64,000 nucleotides of DNA from positions 186,001 through 250,000 of the forward strand of contig JAFKFH010000011.1 in assembly GCA_017307375.1 (NCBI GenBank), written 5' to 3'. Origin of the DNA: Alphaproteobacteria bacterium (GTDB taxonomy: Bacteria > Pseudomonadota > Alphaproteobacteria > Ferrovibrionales > Ferrovibrionaceae). Within the stretch, counting starts at the first letter, position 1. Each line of letters begins with the position of its first letter. Both the position numbers and the translations under genes were made by a program. Below the pieces are notes generated by a model, which was given only the letters and a program-made list of their open reading frames with translations, searched no databases and had not been told where the DNA came from. This document shows positions 36,933 through 45,814 of the stretch, one piece after another.

Positions 36933-38567
36933 TCAACTCGCGCTCTTGGCGAATTCCTGGTCGCGCAGCACGAAGCGCTGGATCTTGCCGGTCTGGGTAC
37001 GCGGCAGGGTTTCGACGAATTCGATCGCGCGCGGATATTTGTAGGGGGCGATCTCGGCCTTCACGTAGTCCTGCAGGGCCTTGACGGTCTCGGGCGTCGC
37101 GTGGGCGTGGTCCTTGAGGATGATGAAGGCCTTGACCAGCATGCCGCGGCCCTGGTCGGGGGCGCCGATCACCGCGCATTCGGCGACCAGCGGATGGGTC
37201 ATCAGCACCGTCTCGACCTCGGGGCCGGAAATGTTGTAGCCGGCCGAGATGATCATGTCGTCGGCGCGGGCCTGGAACCAGAAATACCCGTCCTGGTCCA
37301 TCATGTAGGCGTCGCCGGTGAGGTTCCAGCCGTCGCGCACATAGGCCGCCTGGCGTTCCGGATTGTCGAGATAACGGCAGCCGGTCGGCCCGCGCACCGC
37401 AAGCTTGCCGACCGTGCCCGGCGGCACCGGCTCGCCCGCGTCGTCGACCACCCGCGCCTCGAAGCCCGGCACCGGCTTGCCCGTCGATCCCGGGCGGATA
37501 TCGTCGTCGGCCGCCGAGATGAAGATATGCAGCATCTCGGTCGCGCCGATGCCGTCGATGATCTTGATCCCGGTCGCCTCATGCCAGCCCTCCCAGGTCG
37601 GCCTGGGCAGAGTTTCACCGGCCGAGACGCAGCGGCGCAACGAGGAAAGGTCGTAGTTCCTCGCCAGCGACGTCATGCCGCGATAGGCGGTCGGTGCGGT
37701 GAACAGTACCGTGACCTTGCGGTCCTGGATGGTCTTCAGCATCTTCTCGGGGTTGTACTGCTCGATCAGCAGCGTCGAGGCGCCGGCCCGGAACGGAAAG
37801 GTGACCAGCGCGCCGAGCCCGAAGGTAAAGGCCAGCGGCGGGCTGCCCGCGAAGATGTCGCTGGCCTGCGGCTTCAGCACATGGCGGCTGAAGGTGTCGC
37901 AGATCGCCAGCACGTCCTGGTGACCGTGCATGCAGCCCTTCGGGTTGCCGGTGGTGCCCGAGGTGAAGGCGATCAGGCAGATATCGTCGGCCGCGGTGTC
38001 GACCGCGTCGAAGCGCGTGGGCTTGCCCGCCATGCGCGCTTCCAGCGAGGTATCGCCGCCGCCGTTGAAATAGACCGCCGTCTTCATCATGACGGCTTTT
38101 TCCATCGTCGTTTCGAGCTCGTCGCGCAGGCGCCAGTCGCAGAGCGCCACCTTGATCTCGGCCTTGTCGGCCATGAACAGAAGCTCGCGCCAGCGCAGCA
38201 GCGGCATGGTGGCGACCGCGATGGCCCCGACCTTCATCACCGCAAACCAGCAGGCGACGTACATCAGGTTGTTCGGCGCCCGCAGCAGCACGCGATTGCC
38301 CGGCCGCACGCCGAGATCGTCGACCAGCACATGGGCGATGCGGTCGACCTTCTCGCGCAGGTCGGCATAGCTCCAGGTCACGGTCTCGTCATGCAGCGCC
38401 GGCCGGTCGCCGTGCGCGGCCGCCGGCTTGTCGAGCAGTTCGACCGCGCAATTGAGCCGCGGCGGGTAATTCACCTCCGGCAGGGTGCGCAGGATGACCG
38501 GACAGGCTGCCGGGGGCGGCAGGCGGTCACGGGCGAACGTATCCTCGTAGGCCGACGGTTCAGACAT
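36933..38567 (-). CDS. 2-Aminobenzoate-CoA ligase (benzoate-CoA ligase family)
   Basis: 544 residues of the ANL superfamily; [19 protein letters not shown] is the P-loop, [14 protein letters not shown] the A5 region, [34 protein letters not shown] spans A7/A8, and [13 protein letters not shown] carries the catalytic Lys. [13 protein letters not shown] and the IGATEMLH motif fit the 2-aminobenzoate-CoA ligase branch. It should activate anthranilate to the thioester used by the monooxygenase encoded 13 bp downstream. Confidence 0.88.
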   Translation of the reverse strand: MSEPSAYEDTFARDRLPPPAACPVILRTLPEVNYPPRLNCAVELLDKPAAAHGDRPALHDETVTWSYADLREKVDRIAHVLVDDLGVRPGNRVLLRAPNNLMYVACWFAVMKVGAIAVATMPLLRWRELLFMADKAEIKVALCDWRLRDELETTMEKAVMMKTAVYFNGGGDTSLEARMAGKPTRFDAVDTAADDICLIAFTSGTTGNPKGCMHGHQDVLAICDTFSRHVLKPQASDIFAGSPPLAFTFGLGALVTFPFRAGASTLLIEQYNPEKMLKTIQDRKVTVLFTAPTAYRGMTSLARNYDLSSLRRCVSAGETLPRPTWEGWHEATGIKIIDGIGATEMLHIFISAADDDIRPGSTGKPVPGFEARVVDDAGEPVPPGTVGKLAVRGPTGCRYLDNPERQAAYVRDGWNLTGDAYMMDQDGYFWFQARADDMIISAGYNISGPEVETVLMTHPLVAECAVIGAPDQGRGMLVKAFIILKDHAHATPETVKALQDYVKAEIAPYKYPRAIEFVETLPRTQTGKIQRFVLRDQEFAKSAS

Positions 38568-38570
38568 GGC

Positions 38571-39755
38571 TCACCTCGTATTGCCGCCTTCGCCCAACCA
38601 GTTGCGGGTGGTGTGATCGGCGATGATCAGACGATTGACTTCGGTAGTGCCCTCGTAGATCCGCAGGGCGCGGATTTCGCGATAGAGGCTTTCGACCATG
38701 ATCCCCGACTTGACCCCGAGACCGCCCCAGAGCTGGACGGCCTCGTCGATCACCTTCTGGGCGATCTCGGTGGCGAACATCTTGGCCATCGACGCTTCGC
38801 GGGTGACGCGCGCCGCCCCCGAATCCTTGGTCCAGGCCGAGCGGTAGACCAGCAGTGCGGCGGCATCGACCTGGGTCGCCATCTCGCCGATCTTCTGCTG
38901 GGTGATCTGGAAATCGGCCAGCTTCTGGCCGAACAGCTTGCGCTCCTGCCCGCGGGCCAGCGCCTCGTCCAGCGCGCGGCGGGCAAAACCCAGCGCCGCC
39001 GCTCCGACGGTCGAGCGGAAGATGTCCAGGTTGCTCATCGCCACCCGGAAGCCGTCGCCCGGCCGGCCCAGCATGTTGGCCTTCGGCACCTTCATGTCGG
39101 TGAACTTCAGCGTGCCCAGCGGATGCGGTGCGATCACGTCGATGCGCTCGGGCACGGTGAAGCCGGGCGTGCCGGCCTCGACGACGAAGGCCGACAGGCC
39201 CTTGGCCCCCGGTGCATCGCTGGTACGGGCGAAAACCGTGTAGGTATCGGCAATGCCGCCGTTCGAAATCCAGGTCTTGACGCCGTTGACGAGGTAGTGG
39301 TCGCCGCGATCCTCGGCCGTCGTCGACATCGCCGCCACGTCGGAGCCGGCATCGGGCTCGGACATCGCCAGCGCGGCGATCTTCTCGCCACGCCCGATCG
39401 GCGGCAGGTACCTGGCCTTCTGCTCGGCCGTGCCGAACAGCGAGATCGGGCCGGATCCCAGCCCCTGCATCACGAAGGCGAAATCGGCCAGGCCGTGGTG
39501 ATAGGCCAGGTGCTCGCGCGCCAGGCACAGCGAGCGGACGTCGAGCTTCTCGTACTCGCCGCCCGCCTCGGCCGGCACGGTCAGCCGCAGGAACCCGTCA
39601 CGGCCCAGCGCCCGCACCGCGCGGATGCAGAAGTCGTCGGCATCGGCATGGTCATGCTCGTCGATATTGGCCCGGGCCCAGTCGCGCAGGCGGGCGGCCA
39701 GCGCGCGGTGCCGGTCTTCCAGGAACGGCCAGTCGAGATAGCTGCGGTCGGCCAT
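38571..39755 (-). CDS. Acyl-CoA dehydrogenase of the anthranilate-CoA operon
   Basis: 394 residues. It has [54 protein letters not shown] near the C terminus (intact catalytic Glu in YEGT) and the FAD-binding Arg/Gln stretch. It is expected to oxidise an alicyclic CoA thioester formed after ring reduction. ATG 39755 is chosen because it lies 1 nt after the enoyl-CoA hydratase stop; an upstream frame encodes only an Arg/Ser-rich tail. Confidence 0.92.
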   Translation of the reverse strand: MADRSYLDWPFLEDRHRALAARLRDWARANIDEHDHADADDFCIRAVRALGRDGFLRLTVPAEAGGEYEKLDVRSLCLAREHLAYHHGLADFAFVMQGLGSGPISLFGTAEQKARYLPPIGRGEKIAALAMSEPDAGSDVAAMSTTAEDRGDHYLVNGVKTWISNGGIADTYTVFARTSDAPGAKGLSAFVVEAGTPGFTVPERIDVIAPHPLGTLKFTDMKVPKANMLGRPGDGFRVAMSNLDIFRSTVGAAALGFARRALDEALARGQERKLFGQKLADFQITQQKIGEMATQVDAAALLVYRSAWTKDSGAARVTREASMAKMFATEIAQKVIDEAVQLWGGLGVKSGIMVESLYREIRALRIYEGTTEVNRLIIADHTTRNWLGEGGNTR

Positions 39756-39756
39756 T

Positions 39757-40590
39757 TCAGTCGCCCTCGAAGACGGGCTTCTGCTTGGCGACGAAGGCAT
39801 GGTAGGCGCGCGCGAAATCGCGCGTCTGCATGCAGATCGCCTGGGCCTGCGCCTCGGCCTCGATCGCCTGGTCGATATCCATCGCCCATTCCTGGTGCAG
39901 GCACTTCTTGGTCATGCCGTGGGCGAAGGTCGGGCCGTCGGCCAGCTGGGTCGCCAGCGCCGTGGCTTCGCCGTTCAGCGCCTCGGGGGCGACGAGCCGG
40001 TTGAAGAAGCCCCAGCGCTCGCCCTCCTCGCCCGAGAACGAGCGGCCGGTATAGAGCAGCTCGGCGGCGCGGCCCGAGCCGATGATGCGCGGCAGGATGT
40101 TGCAGGCGCCCATGTCGGCGCCGGCGAGGCCGACACGCACGAACAGGAAGGCGGTCTTGGACCGCGCGGTGCCCAGCCGCAGGTCGGCGGCCATCGCGAC
40201 GATGGCGCCGGCCCCGGCGCAGACGCCGTCGACCGCGGCGACGATCGGCTGCGGACAGGCGCGCATCGCCTTGACCAGGTCGCCGGTCATCCGGGTGAAA
40301 TCGAGCAGGCCGCCCATGTCGTTGGCTTCCTGCATCCGCACCAGCGGCCCGATGATGTCGTGGACATCGCCGCCCGAGCAGAAATTCTCGCCGGCGCCGG
40401 TTACCACGACGGTCTTCACGTCACGGGCATAGACGAGGTCGCGGAAGGTGTCGCGCAGTTCGGCGTAGGACTCGAAGGTCAGCGGGTTCTTGCGCTCGGG
40501 ACGGTTCAGGGTGATCGTCGCCACCTTGCCCGACACTTCCCACTTGAAATGCTGCTTCTGCCAAGCGGCAGCGCTGCCGACGTCCTTCAT
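39757..40590 (-). CDS. Enoyl-CoA hydratase/isomerase family protein
   Basis: 277 residues of the crotonase fold: [14 protein letters not shown] (first oxyanion element), [27 protein letters not shown] (second), and [19 protein letters not shown], where typical hydratases carry a catalytic Glu. That position reads GLAGADMGA, with Asp in place of Glu, as in some ring-opening crotonases. It overlaps the MarR stop by 4 nt. In the Azoarcus aminobenzoate clusters a hydratase gene accompanies the same ligase and monooxygenase. Confidence 0.88.
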   Translation of the reverse strand: MKDVGSAAAWQKQHFKWEVSGKVATITLNRPERKNPLTFESYAELRDTFRDLVYARDVKTVVVTGAGENFCSGGDVHDIIGPLVRMQEANDMGGLLDFTRMTGDLVKAMRACPQPIVAAVDGVCAGAGAIVAMAADLRLGTARSKTAFLFVRVGLAGADMGACNILPRIIGSGRAAELLYTGRSFSGEEGERWGFFNRLVAPEALNGEATALATQLADGPTFAHGMTKKCLHQEWAMDIDQAIEAEAQAQAICMQTRDFARAYHAFVAKQKPVFEGD

Positions 40591-41090
40591 CCCTGGTCAC
40601 TCCCATTGTGCAAGGCCACCTTCAATTCCCCGAGGCGGCTGTAGAGGTCACGCAGGCCCGCCTTGCCGATGCCGGCAAAGGCCTGCTCGATCAAACCCTG
40701 GTGGGCCGGCGCCATCTCGGCGAACTGGCGGCGCCCGGCATCGGTCAGGCGCACGCGCTGGCTGCGCCGGTCGGTCGCATCGGTCTCGCGGCTGACCAGG
40801 CCTTCCTGAACCAGCCGGTCGATCAGGCCGGTGACGTTGCCGTTCGAGACCATCAGATGGCCCGACAGCTCGCTCATCGTCATGCCCTGCGGCGCGCGGT
40901 CGAGCTGAGCGATGATGTCGAAGCGCGGCAGGGTGATGTCGAACCGTTCGCGCAGGAAGGCGCGGACGCGCTGCTCCATCATCGTCGAGCAGGTCAGGAG
41001 GCGCAGCCAGGCGCGCAGTTCCAGCTTGTCGTCGACGCTGGTCGACGTCTCGCGATCGGTCAGCGGCGCGGCCGAGCCGGCATCCGTCAT
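40587..41090 (-). CDS. MarR-family regulator of the anthranilate-CoA operon
   Basis: 167 residues: [68 protein letters not shown] contains the MarR HTH and wing. It lies inside the operon, overlapping both the SDR gene before it (ATGA) and the hydratase gene after it. A likely CoA-thioester-responsive repressor, by analogy with other MarR proteins in CoA-dependent aromatic pathways. The dyad at 41891-41918 is its probable site. Confidence 0.9.
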   Translation of the reverse strand: MTDAGSAAPLTDRETSTSVDDKLELRAWLRLLTCSTMMEQRVRAFLRERFDITLPRFDIIAQLDRAPQGMTMSELSGHLMVSNGNVTGLIDRLVQEGLVSRETDATDRRSQRVRLTDAGRRQFAEMAPAHQGLIEQAFAGIGKAGLRDLYSRLGELKVALHNGSDQG

Positions 41091-41872
41091 TTCGCGACCT
41101 CGCCGCCATCGACCGGGATGGCCTGACCGGTCACCGCGCCGGCATCGGGCAGGCAGAGGAACCGGACCGCGGCCGCCACTTCCTGCGGTTGCACCAGCCG
41201 CCCCTGCGGATTGTCCTTGGTCAGTTCGGCCATTGCCTGCTCGGGCGAACGGCCGGTCTTCTCGACGATGTTGGCGATGGTCTCGCCGGTCATCTCGGTA
41301 TCGACATAGCCGGGGCAGACCGCGTTCACCGTGATTTTCTTGCGCGCCAGTTCCTTGGCCAGGCCCCGGGTGAGACCGACGACGCCGTGCTTGGCGGCGC
41401 AATAGGCGACCACGTAGCCATAGCCGGTCAGCCCGGCGGTCGAGGCGACGTTGACGATACGCCCCTGCCCCGCCGCCAGCATGCCCGGCACCGCCGCGCG
41501 GGCGCAGAGATAGGCCGAGGTCAGGTTGATCGCCACCATCTCGTTCCAGTGGGCGAGATCCATCCTGGCGAAGGGCTTCGAGGTGCCGCGGCCGGCATTG
41601 TTGACCAGGATCGTCACCGGCCCGCGCGCCGCCGCCGCGCGCTCGAAGGCACCGGCGACCGACGCCTCGTCGGTCACGTCGATCGCTTCGAACCCCGCCG
41701 GCACGCCGAACTCGGCGATCAGGCTCGCCGTCCGCTCGGCCAGCAGCGCGGCGTCGCGCGCGACCAGGGTAACGGCCGCCCCTTCCGCCGCAAGCGACCG
41801 GGCAATCGCCCAGCCGATCCCGCGGCTCGCCCCCGTCACCAGCGCCTGGCTTCCCTGCAGTCGACCCGTCAC
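41087..41872 (-). CDS. Short-chain dehydrogenase (probable 3-hydroxyacyl-CoA dehydrogenase of the operon)
   Basis: 261 residues; TGASRGIGWAIARSLA, NNAGRGTSKPF, VNVASTAGLTGYGYVVAYCAAKHGVVG (Ser, Tyr, Lys) and VCPGYVDTEMT. First gene of the operon, with a GTG start preceded by AGGAGG at 7 nt. Its position with a ligase, dehydrogenase and hydratase suggests oxidation of a 3-hydroxyacyl-CoA intermediate, like the cyclohexane-carboxyl-CoA SDRs. Confidence 0.87.
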   Translation of the reverse strand: MTGRLQGSQALVTGASRGIGWAIARSLAAEGAAVTLVARDAALLAERTASLIAEFGVPAGFEAIDVTDEASVAGAFERAAAARGPVTILVNNAGRGTSKPFARMDLAHWNEMVAINLTSAYLCARAAVPGMLAAGQGRIVNVASTAGLTGYGYVVAYCAAKHGVVGLTRGLAKELARKKITVNAVCPGYVDTEMTGETIANIVEKTGRSPEQAMAELTKDNPQGRLVQPQEVAAAVRFLCLPDAGAVTGQAIPVDGGEVAK

Positions 41873-41890
41873 GGCTCGGCCTCCTGATTC

Positions 41891-41918
41891 CGATTTGTTT
41901 TAAACCTAAAATAAATCG
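41891..41918. promoter_or_regulatory. Inverted repeat upstream of the anthranilate-CoA operon, candidate MarR operator
   Basis: CGATTT-g-TTTTA-aacc-TAAAA-t-AAATCG is a 28-bp dyad in an AT-rich patch 19 bp upstream of the GTG start of the SDR gene and about 90 bp upstream of the divergent ArsR-type gene. Size, symmetry and place fit a MarR dimer site. Confidence 0.65.
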
Positions 41919-42007
41919 GCGCGGCCGGCAAGGAGATGAAATGCAACCATTCAGTTGCATGATCGGGCCCCTCGGCCTAACGTCGATGGCTCCGGGAGGT
42001 GCGGACC

Positions 42008-42334
42008 ATGGCTGGACACACGGCGAAGACGATGGCCCCGATTTTCGCCGCCCTGGGCGACCCGACCCGCCTGGCGCTGTTCATCCGCCTCGCCGACGGC
42101 CAGGGCCGCTCGATCGCCACGCTCTCGGCCGACGCGGCGATAACCCGCCAGGCGGTGACCAGGCATCTGCGGGTGCTGGAAGCGGCCGGGCTGGTCGCCT
42201 CGCTGCGGCTGGGCCGCGAAACCCGGTTCACCTTCAGGCCGGAACCGATCGCTTGGATGCGCGGCTATCTCGACGACGTCTCGCGGCAATCGAATGACGC
42301 GCCGGGACGGCTGAAGGGCATCCTGGAAGATTGA
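42008..42334 (+). CDS. ArsR-family winged-helix regulator
   Basis: 108 residues; IFAALGDPTRLALFIRLADG, then ITRQAVTRHLRVLEAAGLVASLRLGRETRFTF are the ArsR helix-turn-helix and wing. No metal-binding Cys pair is seen, so it is of the non-metal type often found beside SRPBCC or enzyme genes. GGGAGG lies 8 nt before the ATG. Divergent from the anthranilate-CoA operon; its target is unknown. Confidence 0.9.
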   Translation: MAGHTAKTMAPIFAALGDPTRLALFIRLADGQGRSIATLSADAAITRQAVTRHLRVLEAAGLVASLRLGRETRFTFRPEPIAWMRGYLDDVSRQSNDAPGRLKGILED

Positions 42335-42352
42335 GGATCATATTCTTACGAT

Positions 42353-42453
42353 CGTCATTCCGGCAAAAGCCGGAATCCAGGGTATGCGCCGCACCGCTTG
42401 CGACACCCTTGCCCCGGATCCCGGATCTCCGCTTCGCTACGTCCGGGATGACG
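42353..42453. repeat. Dispersed palindromic repeat, two units (copy 2)
   Basis: Unit a: ATTCCGGC-AAAA-GCCGGAAT hairpin (42357-42376) followed by CCAGG. Unit b (42416-42453), read in reverse, CGTCATCCCGGACGTAGCG then AAGCGGAGATCCGGGATCC, matches copy 1 at 8307-8347. Unit b overlaps the end of the NmrA-like gene and provides its last codons and stop. Confidence 0.65.
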
Positions 42454-43348
42454 ACGATGGCTTGAGGAAACGGCCCTCCTTCAGCCATGCCGCAAGCGGT
42501 GTCGTCCTGCTGCCGGTGACCTGTTCGAACAGGTCGTTGGCCGGCAAGGCTTGGCGCAGCGCGATGCCGACCGTCGCTATGTGGGCCGCCATGTCGCTGC
42601 CGATGCGCGGGTCCGTGGCTGCGAGCGCGTTCAGCCGATCGCGCCAGGCTTCGGGCGCGATGGTCTCGTGCCGCAGGTCACGGCCGAGATGCCGCCCGAT
42701 GATGGCCGCGGCCTCGCCATGGGTCAGGCGCTGGTCGCCGGTCGGATAGACGGCTTTCGCATCGCCGAAACGTTCGGGATGCAGCAAAGCCGCGGCGGCG
42801 AACCGCCCGGCATCGGTGCCCGACATCCAGGCCATCGGCACATCGCCGAAGGAATTCCGGATCACGCCGTCGCCCAGAATGTCGGCCCGGTGCAACAGGT
42901 CGAGGTTTTCCAGGAACAGTGCCGCGATCCGCAGGTGCAGGCAGGCGAAACCGGCCCATTCCAGGATCTCCTCGGCGAGGAACTGTGCGCGGCCGAGATG
43001 GCTGGGGCTGTCCGGGCGCGAGACGCCCATCGACATGACGACGACGCGCCGCAGCCCCGCGGCCCTGCCCGCCGCGGCAAAATTCGCCGCAGCCTCGACG
43101 ATGCCGGCGGCGACCGGATAGGTGAAATAGGCGGTTTCGACCCCGCCAAGCGCGGGTGCCAGCGCGCGACGGTCATGCAGGTCGCCGGCCACCACCTCGA
43201 TGCCCTGCCCGGCCAGCACCTCGCTTCGTTCGTCGAGACGGCGCACCAGGGCCCGCACCGGCCGCCCGGCCTCGCGCAGCGCCCGGATCACCGTCATGCC
43301 CGTACCGCCATGGCGCCCGGCCGCACCGACAACCAGAATGGGTTTCAT
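42437..43348 (-). CDS. NmrA-like NAD(P)-binding protein
   Basis: 303 residues of the atypical SDR fold: VVGAAGRHGGTGMTVIRAL (Gly-rich loop), VVAGDLHDRRAL, and a HLRIAALFLENL segment typical of NmrA/HSCARG or NAD(P)H:quinone oxidoreductase 2-like proteins. Without a catalytic Tyr-x3-Lys it may be a redox sensor or reductase. ATG 43348 is preceded by GGAG at 9 nt. The C-terminal SSSSRT and the stop codon derive from a dispersed repeat. Confidence 0.85.
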   Translation of the reverse strand: MKPILVVGAAGRHGGTGMTVIRALREAGRPVRALVRRLDERSEVLAGQGIEVVAGDLHDRRALAPALGGVETAYFTYPVAAGIVEAAANFAAAGRAAGLRRVVVMSMGVSRPDSPSHLGRAQFLAEEILEWAGFACLHLRIAALFLENLDLLHRADILGDGVIRNSFGDVPMAWMSGTDAGRFAAAALLHPERFGDAKAVYPTGDQRLTHGEAAAIIGRHLGRDLRHETIAPEAWRDRLNALAATDPRIGSDMAAHIATVGIALRQALPANDLFEQVTGSRTTPLAAWLKEGRFLKPSSSSRT

Positions 43349-43357
43349 CGTTTCTCG

Positions 43358-43387
43358 CTCCATATAGTGTATATGCACTATATGGAG
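43358..43387. promoter_or_regulatory. 30-bp perfect-arm palindrome, probable operator
   Basis: CTCCATATAGTG-tatatg-CACTATATGGAG: two perfect 12-bp arms and a 6-nt centre, itself partly symmetric (GTGTATATGCAC). It sits in the 60-bp gap between the MarR-type gene and the NmrA-like gene and ends 10 bp from the NmrA start. The sequence resembles operators of MarR/PadR proteins. Confidence 0.65.
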
Positions 43388-43408
43388 CGGAGAGGCGGCG
43401 GGCAAGCG

Positions 43409-43855
43409 TCATCGCACGGCGCGCCGCAAGGCCTCCAGCGCATGGCGCACCGCGCTCGCCTGCCCGCTTGCCAGCCGCTCGGTGGTCGCGCGCTGCGCCT
43501 GCCGCCATTTCGGCACGGCCTGATCGAGCAAGGCGCGGCCGGCCGGGGTCAGCCGGTAGTTCACGGCCCGGCCGCGGTCGCCGTCGCGCTCGATCAACCC
43601 GCGTTCGACCAGGCGCTTGAAGTTGCGCACCAGCGTCGTCCGCTCATAGGCCAGCCGTTCGGCCAGTTCGGTGATCGAGTTGGCCCGGCCGCGCGCGACG
43701 ACGCCGAGCAGCGTGAACTCGGTCACCTCGAGATCGAGCGGCGCCAGCACGTCGTTATAGGCGCGCGTCACCGCCCGCGCCGTCATCCGGCTGCCCAGGC
43801 AGAAGCAGTCGCGCACGATGGCGTCGAGGACGTCGTCAAGGTCGGGGGCGGTCAT
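43409..43855 (-). CDS. MarR-family regulator
   Basis: 148 residues; VTEFTLLGVVARGRANSITELAERLAYERTTLVRNFKRLVERGLIERDGDRGRAVNYRLTPAGR gives the HTH and wing. IVRDCFCLGSRM at the N terminus holds two Cys, which in some MarR proteins (OhrR/DUF24-like logic) sense oxidants. It overlaps the LysR stop by 4 nt and is followed by the palindrome and the NmrA-like gene. Confidence 0.88.
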   Translation of the reverse strand: MTAPDLDDVLDAIVRDCFCLGSRMTARAVTRAYNDVLAPLDLEVTEFTLLGVVARGRANSITELAERLAYERTTLVRNFKRLVERGLIERDGDRGRAVNYRLTPAGRALLDQAVPKWRQAQRATTERLASGQASAVRHALEALRRAVR

Positions 43856-44709
43856 GGCAGCAGCGCCAGGAAGGCACGCACCGCCGGCTCCTGCGCCGCG
43901 GTCTCGCGGGTGACGACATGGAGCTTGCGGCGCAGATTGGGCCTGAGCCGCAGGGCCGTGAGATCGGCGGCATCGGACAGCGCCAGCTCGGGCAGGATGG
44001 TGAAGCCGAGGCCTTCCCGGACCATGGCGATCAGCGTGGTGTTGTCGCGCACCATGCAGACGATCTCGGGCCGGCTGCCGGCCAGCCCCAGCAGTTCCTC
44101 GATCATCGTCTCACACCCGCCGCCCGACATCACCATCCGATCGCCGTCGAGATCGGCGAGCGTGGCTTCGCGCCGGTTGCCGAGGCGATGGCCCGGCGGC
44201 AGCAGCACGACATACTGATCCTCCGCGACCGTCCGGGCCACCAGCCCCGGCGCCAGATGGTTGGTGATGCCGATGTCGATGGCGCCGGCCAGCGCCCAGT
44301 CGCGCACCTCCGGGTCGTTGCCTTCATAGAGGCTGACCGCGACCTTGGGGTAGCGCGCCCGGAACTGGCGCAGCCAGCCCGGCACCAGGCGGATCGCCGC
44401 ACTCTGCACCGCGCCCAGCCGCAGCCTGGCACCGGCGAGGTCGGCCCCGCCGCCACAGGCGGCCAGCCGCTCGATGGCGGCGAGCGCCGCGCGCACCTCG
44501 ACCAGCGCGGTCTCGCCGGCCTGGGTCGGGATGACGCCGTCGCGCCCGCGGCGGAACAAGGTCACGCCCAACCCGGCCTCGACCGCGCCCACCGCCTGGC
44601 TGACGGCCGACTGGGTCAGGCCGAGGCGGCTGGCCGCGGCGGTGAAGCCCTGCGTCTCGGCGACGGCGGCAAGGCAGCGCAATTGCGGAATCGAGATATT
44701 AGCCAGCAT
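43852..44709 (-). CDS. LysR-family regulator
   Basis: 285 residues; the N-terminal HTH reads FTAAASRLGLTQSAVSQAVGAVEAGLGVTLFRR, followed by a two-lobed ligand domain. Transcribed divergently from the nitrilase gene with 89 bp between the start codons, the classic LysR arrangement, so it probably controls the nitrilase. No strong T-N11-A dyad is obvious in the gap, though it is AT-richer than its flanks. Confidence 0.92.
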   Translation of the reverse strand: MLANISIPQLRCLAAVAETQGFTAAASRLGLTQSAVSQAVGAVEAGLGVTLFRRGRDGVIPTQAGETALVEVRAALAAIERLAACGGGADLAGARLRLGAVQSAAIRLVPGWLRQFRARYPKVAVSLYEGNDPEVRDWALAGAIDIGITNHLAPGLVARTVAEDQYVVLLPPGHRLGNRREATLADLDGDRMVMSGGGCETMIEELLGLAGSRPEIVCMVRDNTTLIAMVREGLGFTILPELALSDAADLTALRLRPNLRRKLHVVTRETAAQEPAVRAFLALLP

Positions 44710-44798
44710 GATCTGTCGATATCAGGACGATTAATTTCCCTTATTCTCGCCCGGGCCCTACACCATGGCAATCGTCTTCCTCGCCAGGAGTGGCCGCC

Positions 44799-45749
44799 AT
44801 GACCGACAGCCTTGTCGTTGCCGTAGCCCAGATCGCCCCCGTGTGGCTCGACCGTCACCGCACCACCGCCAAGATCGTCGAGCGGATGCAGCAGGCGGCG
44901 GCACAAGGCGCCCGTCTCGTCACCTTCGGCGAGACGCTGCTGCCCGGCTATCCGTTCTGGCTGGAACGCACCGACGGTGCCCGCTTCAACTCGCCCCGGC
45001 AGAAGGAAATCCACGCCCTCTATCTCGACCAGGCGGTCCAGATCGAGGTCGGCCATCTGAGCCTCGTGACCGAGGCCGCGGCCGACCTCAAGCTCGCAGT
45101 CACGCTGGGCATCGCCGAGCGCCCGGCCGATCGCGGCGGCCACAGCGTCTATTGCTCGGCGGTGCAGATCGGGGCGGACGGCCGCATCCTCTCGGTCCAC
45201 CGCAAGCTGATGCCGACCTATGAGGAGCGGCTGTGCTGGTCGCCCGGCGACGGCCACGGCCTGCAAGTCCACGACCTCGCCCCGTTCCGTATCGGCGCGT
45301 TGAACTGCTGGGAGAACTGGATGCCGCTGAGCCGTGCCGCGCTCTATGCGCTGGGCGAGGACCTCCATATCGGGCTGTGGCCGGGGGGCGAGCACAACAC
45401 CCACGACCTGACCCGCGTCCAGGCCAAGGAAGGCCGCAGCTACGTCATCGCCGCCTGCGGCCTGATGCGGCCCGGAGACGTGCCGGCCGACCTGCCGCAT
45501 CGCGACGTCATGCTGGCGGAGACGGCCCCCTACTGGGCCAATGGCGGATCCTGCATCGCCGCGCCCGACGGCTCGTGGGTGGTGCCGCCGGCCGTCGGCG
45601 AGGAAACCCTGCTGGTCGCAACCCTCGACCATGCCGCGGTCCGCCGCGAACGCCAGAACTTCGACCCCGCCGGGCATTACTCCCGGCCTGACGTCACCCG
45701 CCTGGTCGTCGACCGCCGACGGCAGGCGATCGCGGAATTCGTCGACTGA
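44799..45749 (+). CDS. Nitrilase-family C-N hydrolase
   Basis: 316 residues with the complete nitrilase triad: Glu45 (FGETLLPGYPFWL), Lys136 (HRKLMPTYEER) and Cys170 (GALNCWENWMP). The CWEN and HRKLMPT motifs place it in branch 1, the true nitrilases that convert nitriles to acids and ammonia. Start ATG 44799 with AGGAG 8 nt before it; a GTG at 44790 is less likely. Divergent LysR regulator. The substrate (aromatic or aliphatic nitrile) cannot be told. Confidence 0.9.
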   Translation: MTDSLVVAVAQIAPVWLDRHRTTAKIVERMQQAAAQGARLVTFGETLLPGYPFWLERTDGARFNSPRQKEIHALYLDQAVQIEVGHLSLVTEAAADLKLAVTLGIAERPADRGGHSVYCSAVQIGADGRILSVHRKLMPTYEERLCWSPGDGHGLQVHDLAPFRIGALNCWENWMPLSRAALYALGEDLHIGLWPGGEHNTHDLTRVQAKEGRSYVIAACGLMRPGDVPADLPHRDVMLAETAPYWANGGSCIAAPDGSWVVPPAVGEETLLVATLDHAAVRRERQNFDPAGHYSRPDVTRLVVDRRRQAIAEFVD

Positions 45750-45759
45750 CTGCGCCTTC

Positions 45760-45805
45760 CCCGCCGGCAACATGCCGTATGAAACAGCGGCATGTTGCCG
45801 GCGGG
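45760..45805. promoter_or_regulatory. 18-bp perfect inverted repeat upstream of a degraded antitoxin gene
   Basis: CCCGCCGGCAACATGCCG (45760-45777) and CGGCATGTTGCCGGCGGG (45788-45805) pair perfectly around a 10-nt spacer. It begins 10 nt after the nitrilase stop and ends 9 nt before the antitoxin ATG. It could be a remaining autoregulatory operator of the toxin-antitoxin locus or serve as a hairpin at the nitrilase mRNA end; no U-run follows on the plus strand. Confidence 0.6.
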
Positions 45806-45814
45806 AGCATGCAA

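Noticed and set aside
36906-40004. A 1032-codon open frame on the plus strand opposite the anthranilate-CoA genes
   Set aside because: It is antisense to three clearly identified enzymes, rich in Arg, Gly, His and Asp, and has no family motif. Long antisense frames are common in high-GC DNA with G/C third positions.
43358-43387. The 30-bp palindrome as a terminator of the LysR-MarR transcript
   Set aside because: The arms are AT-rich in the middle and no U-run follows; position just before the NmrA-like start fits an operator better.
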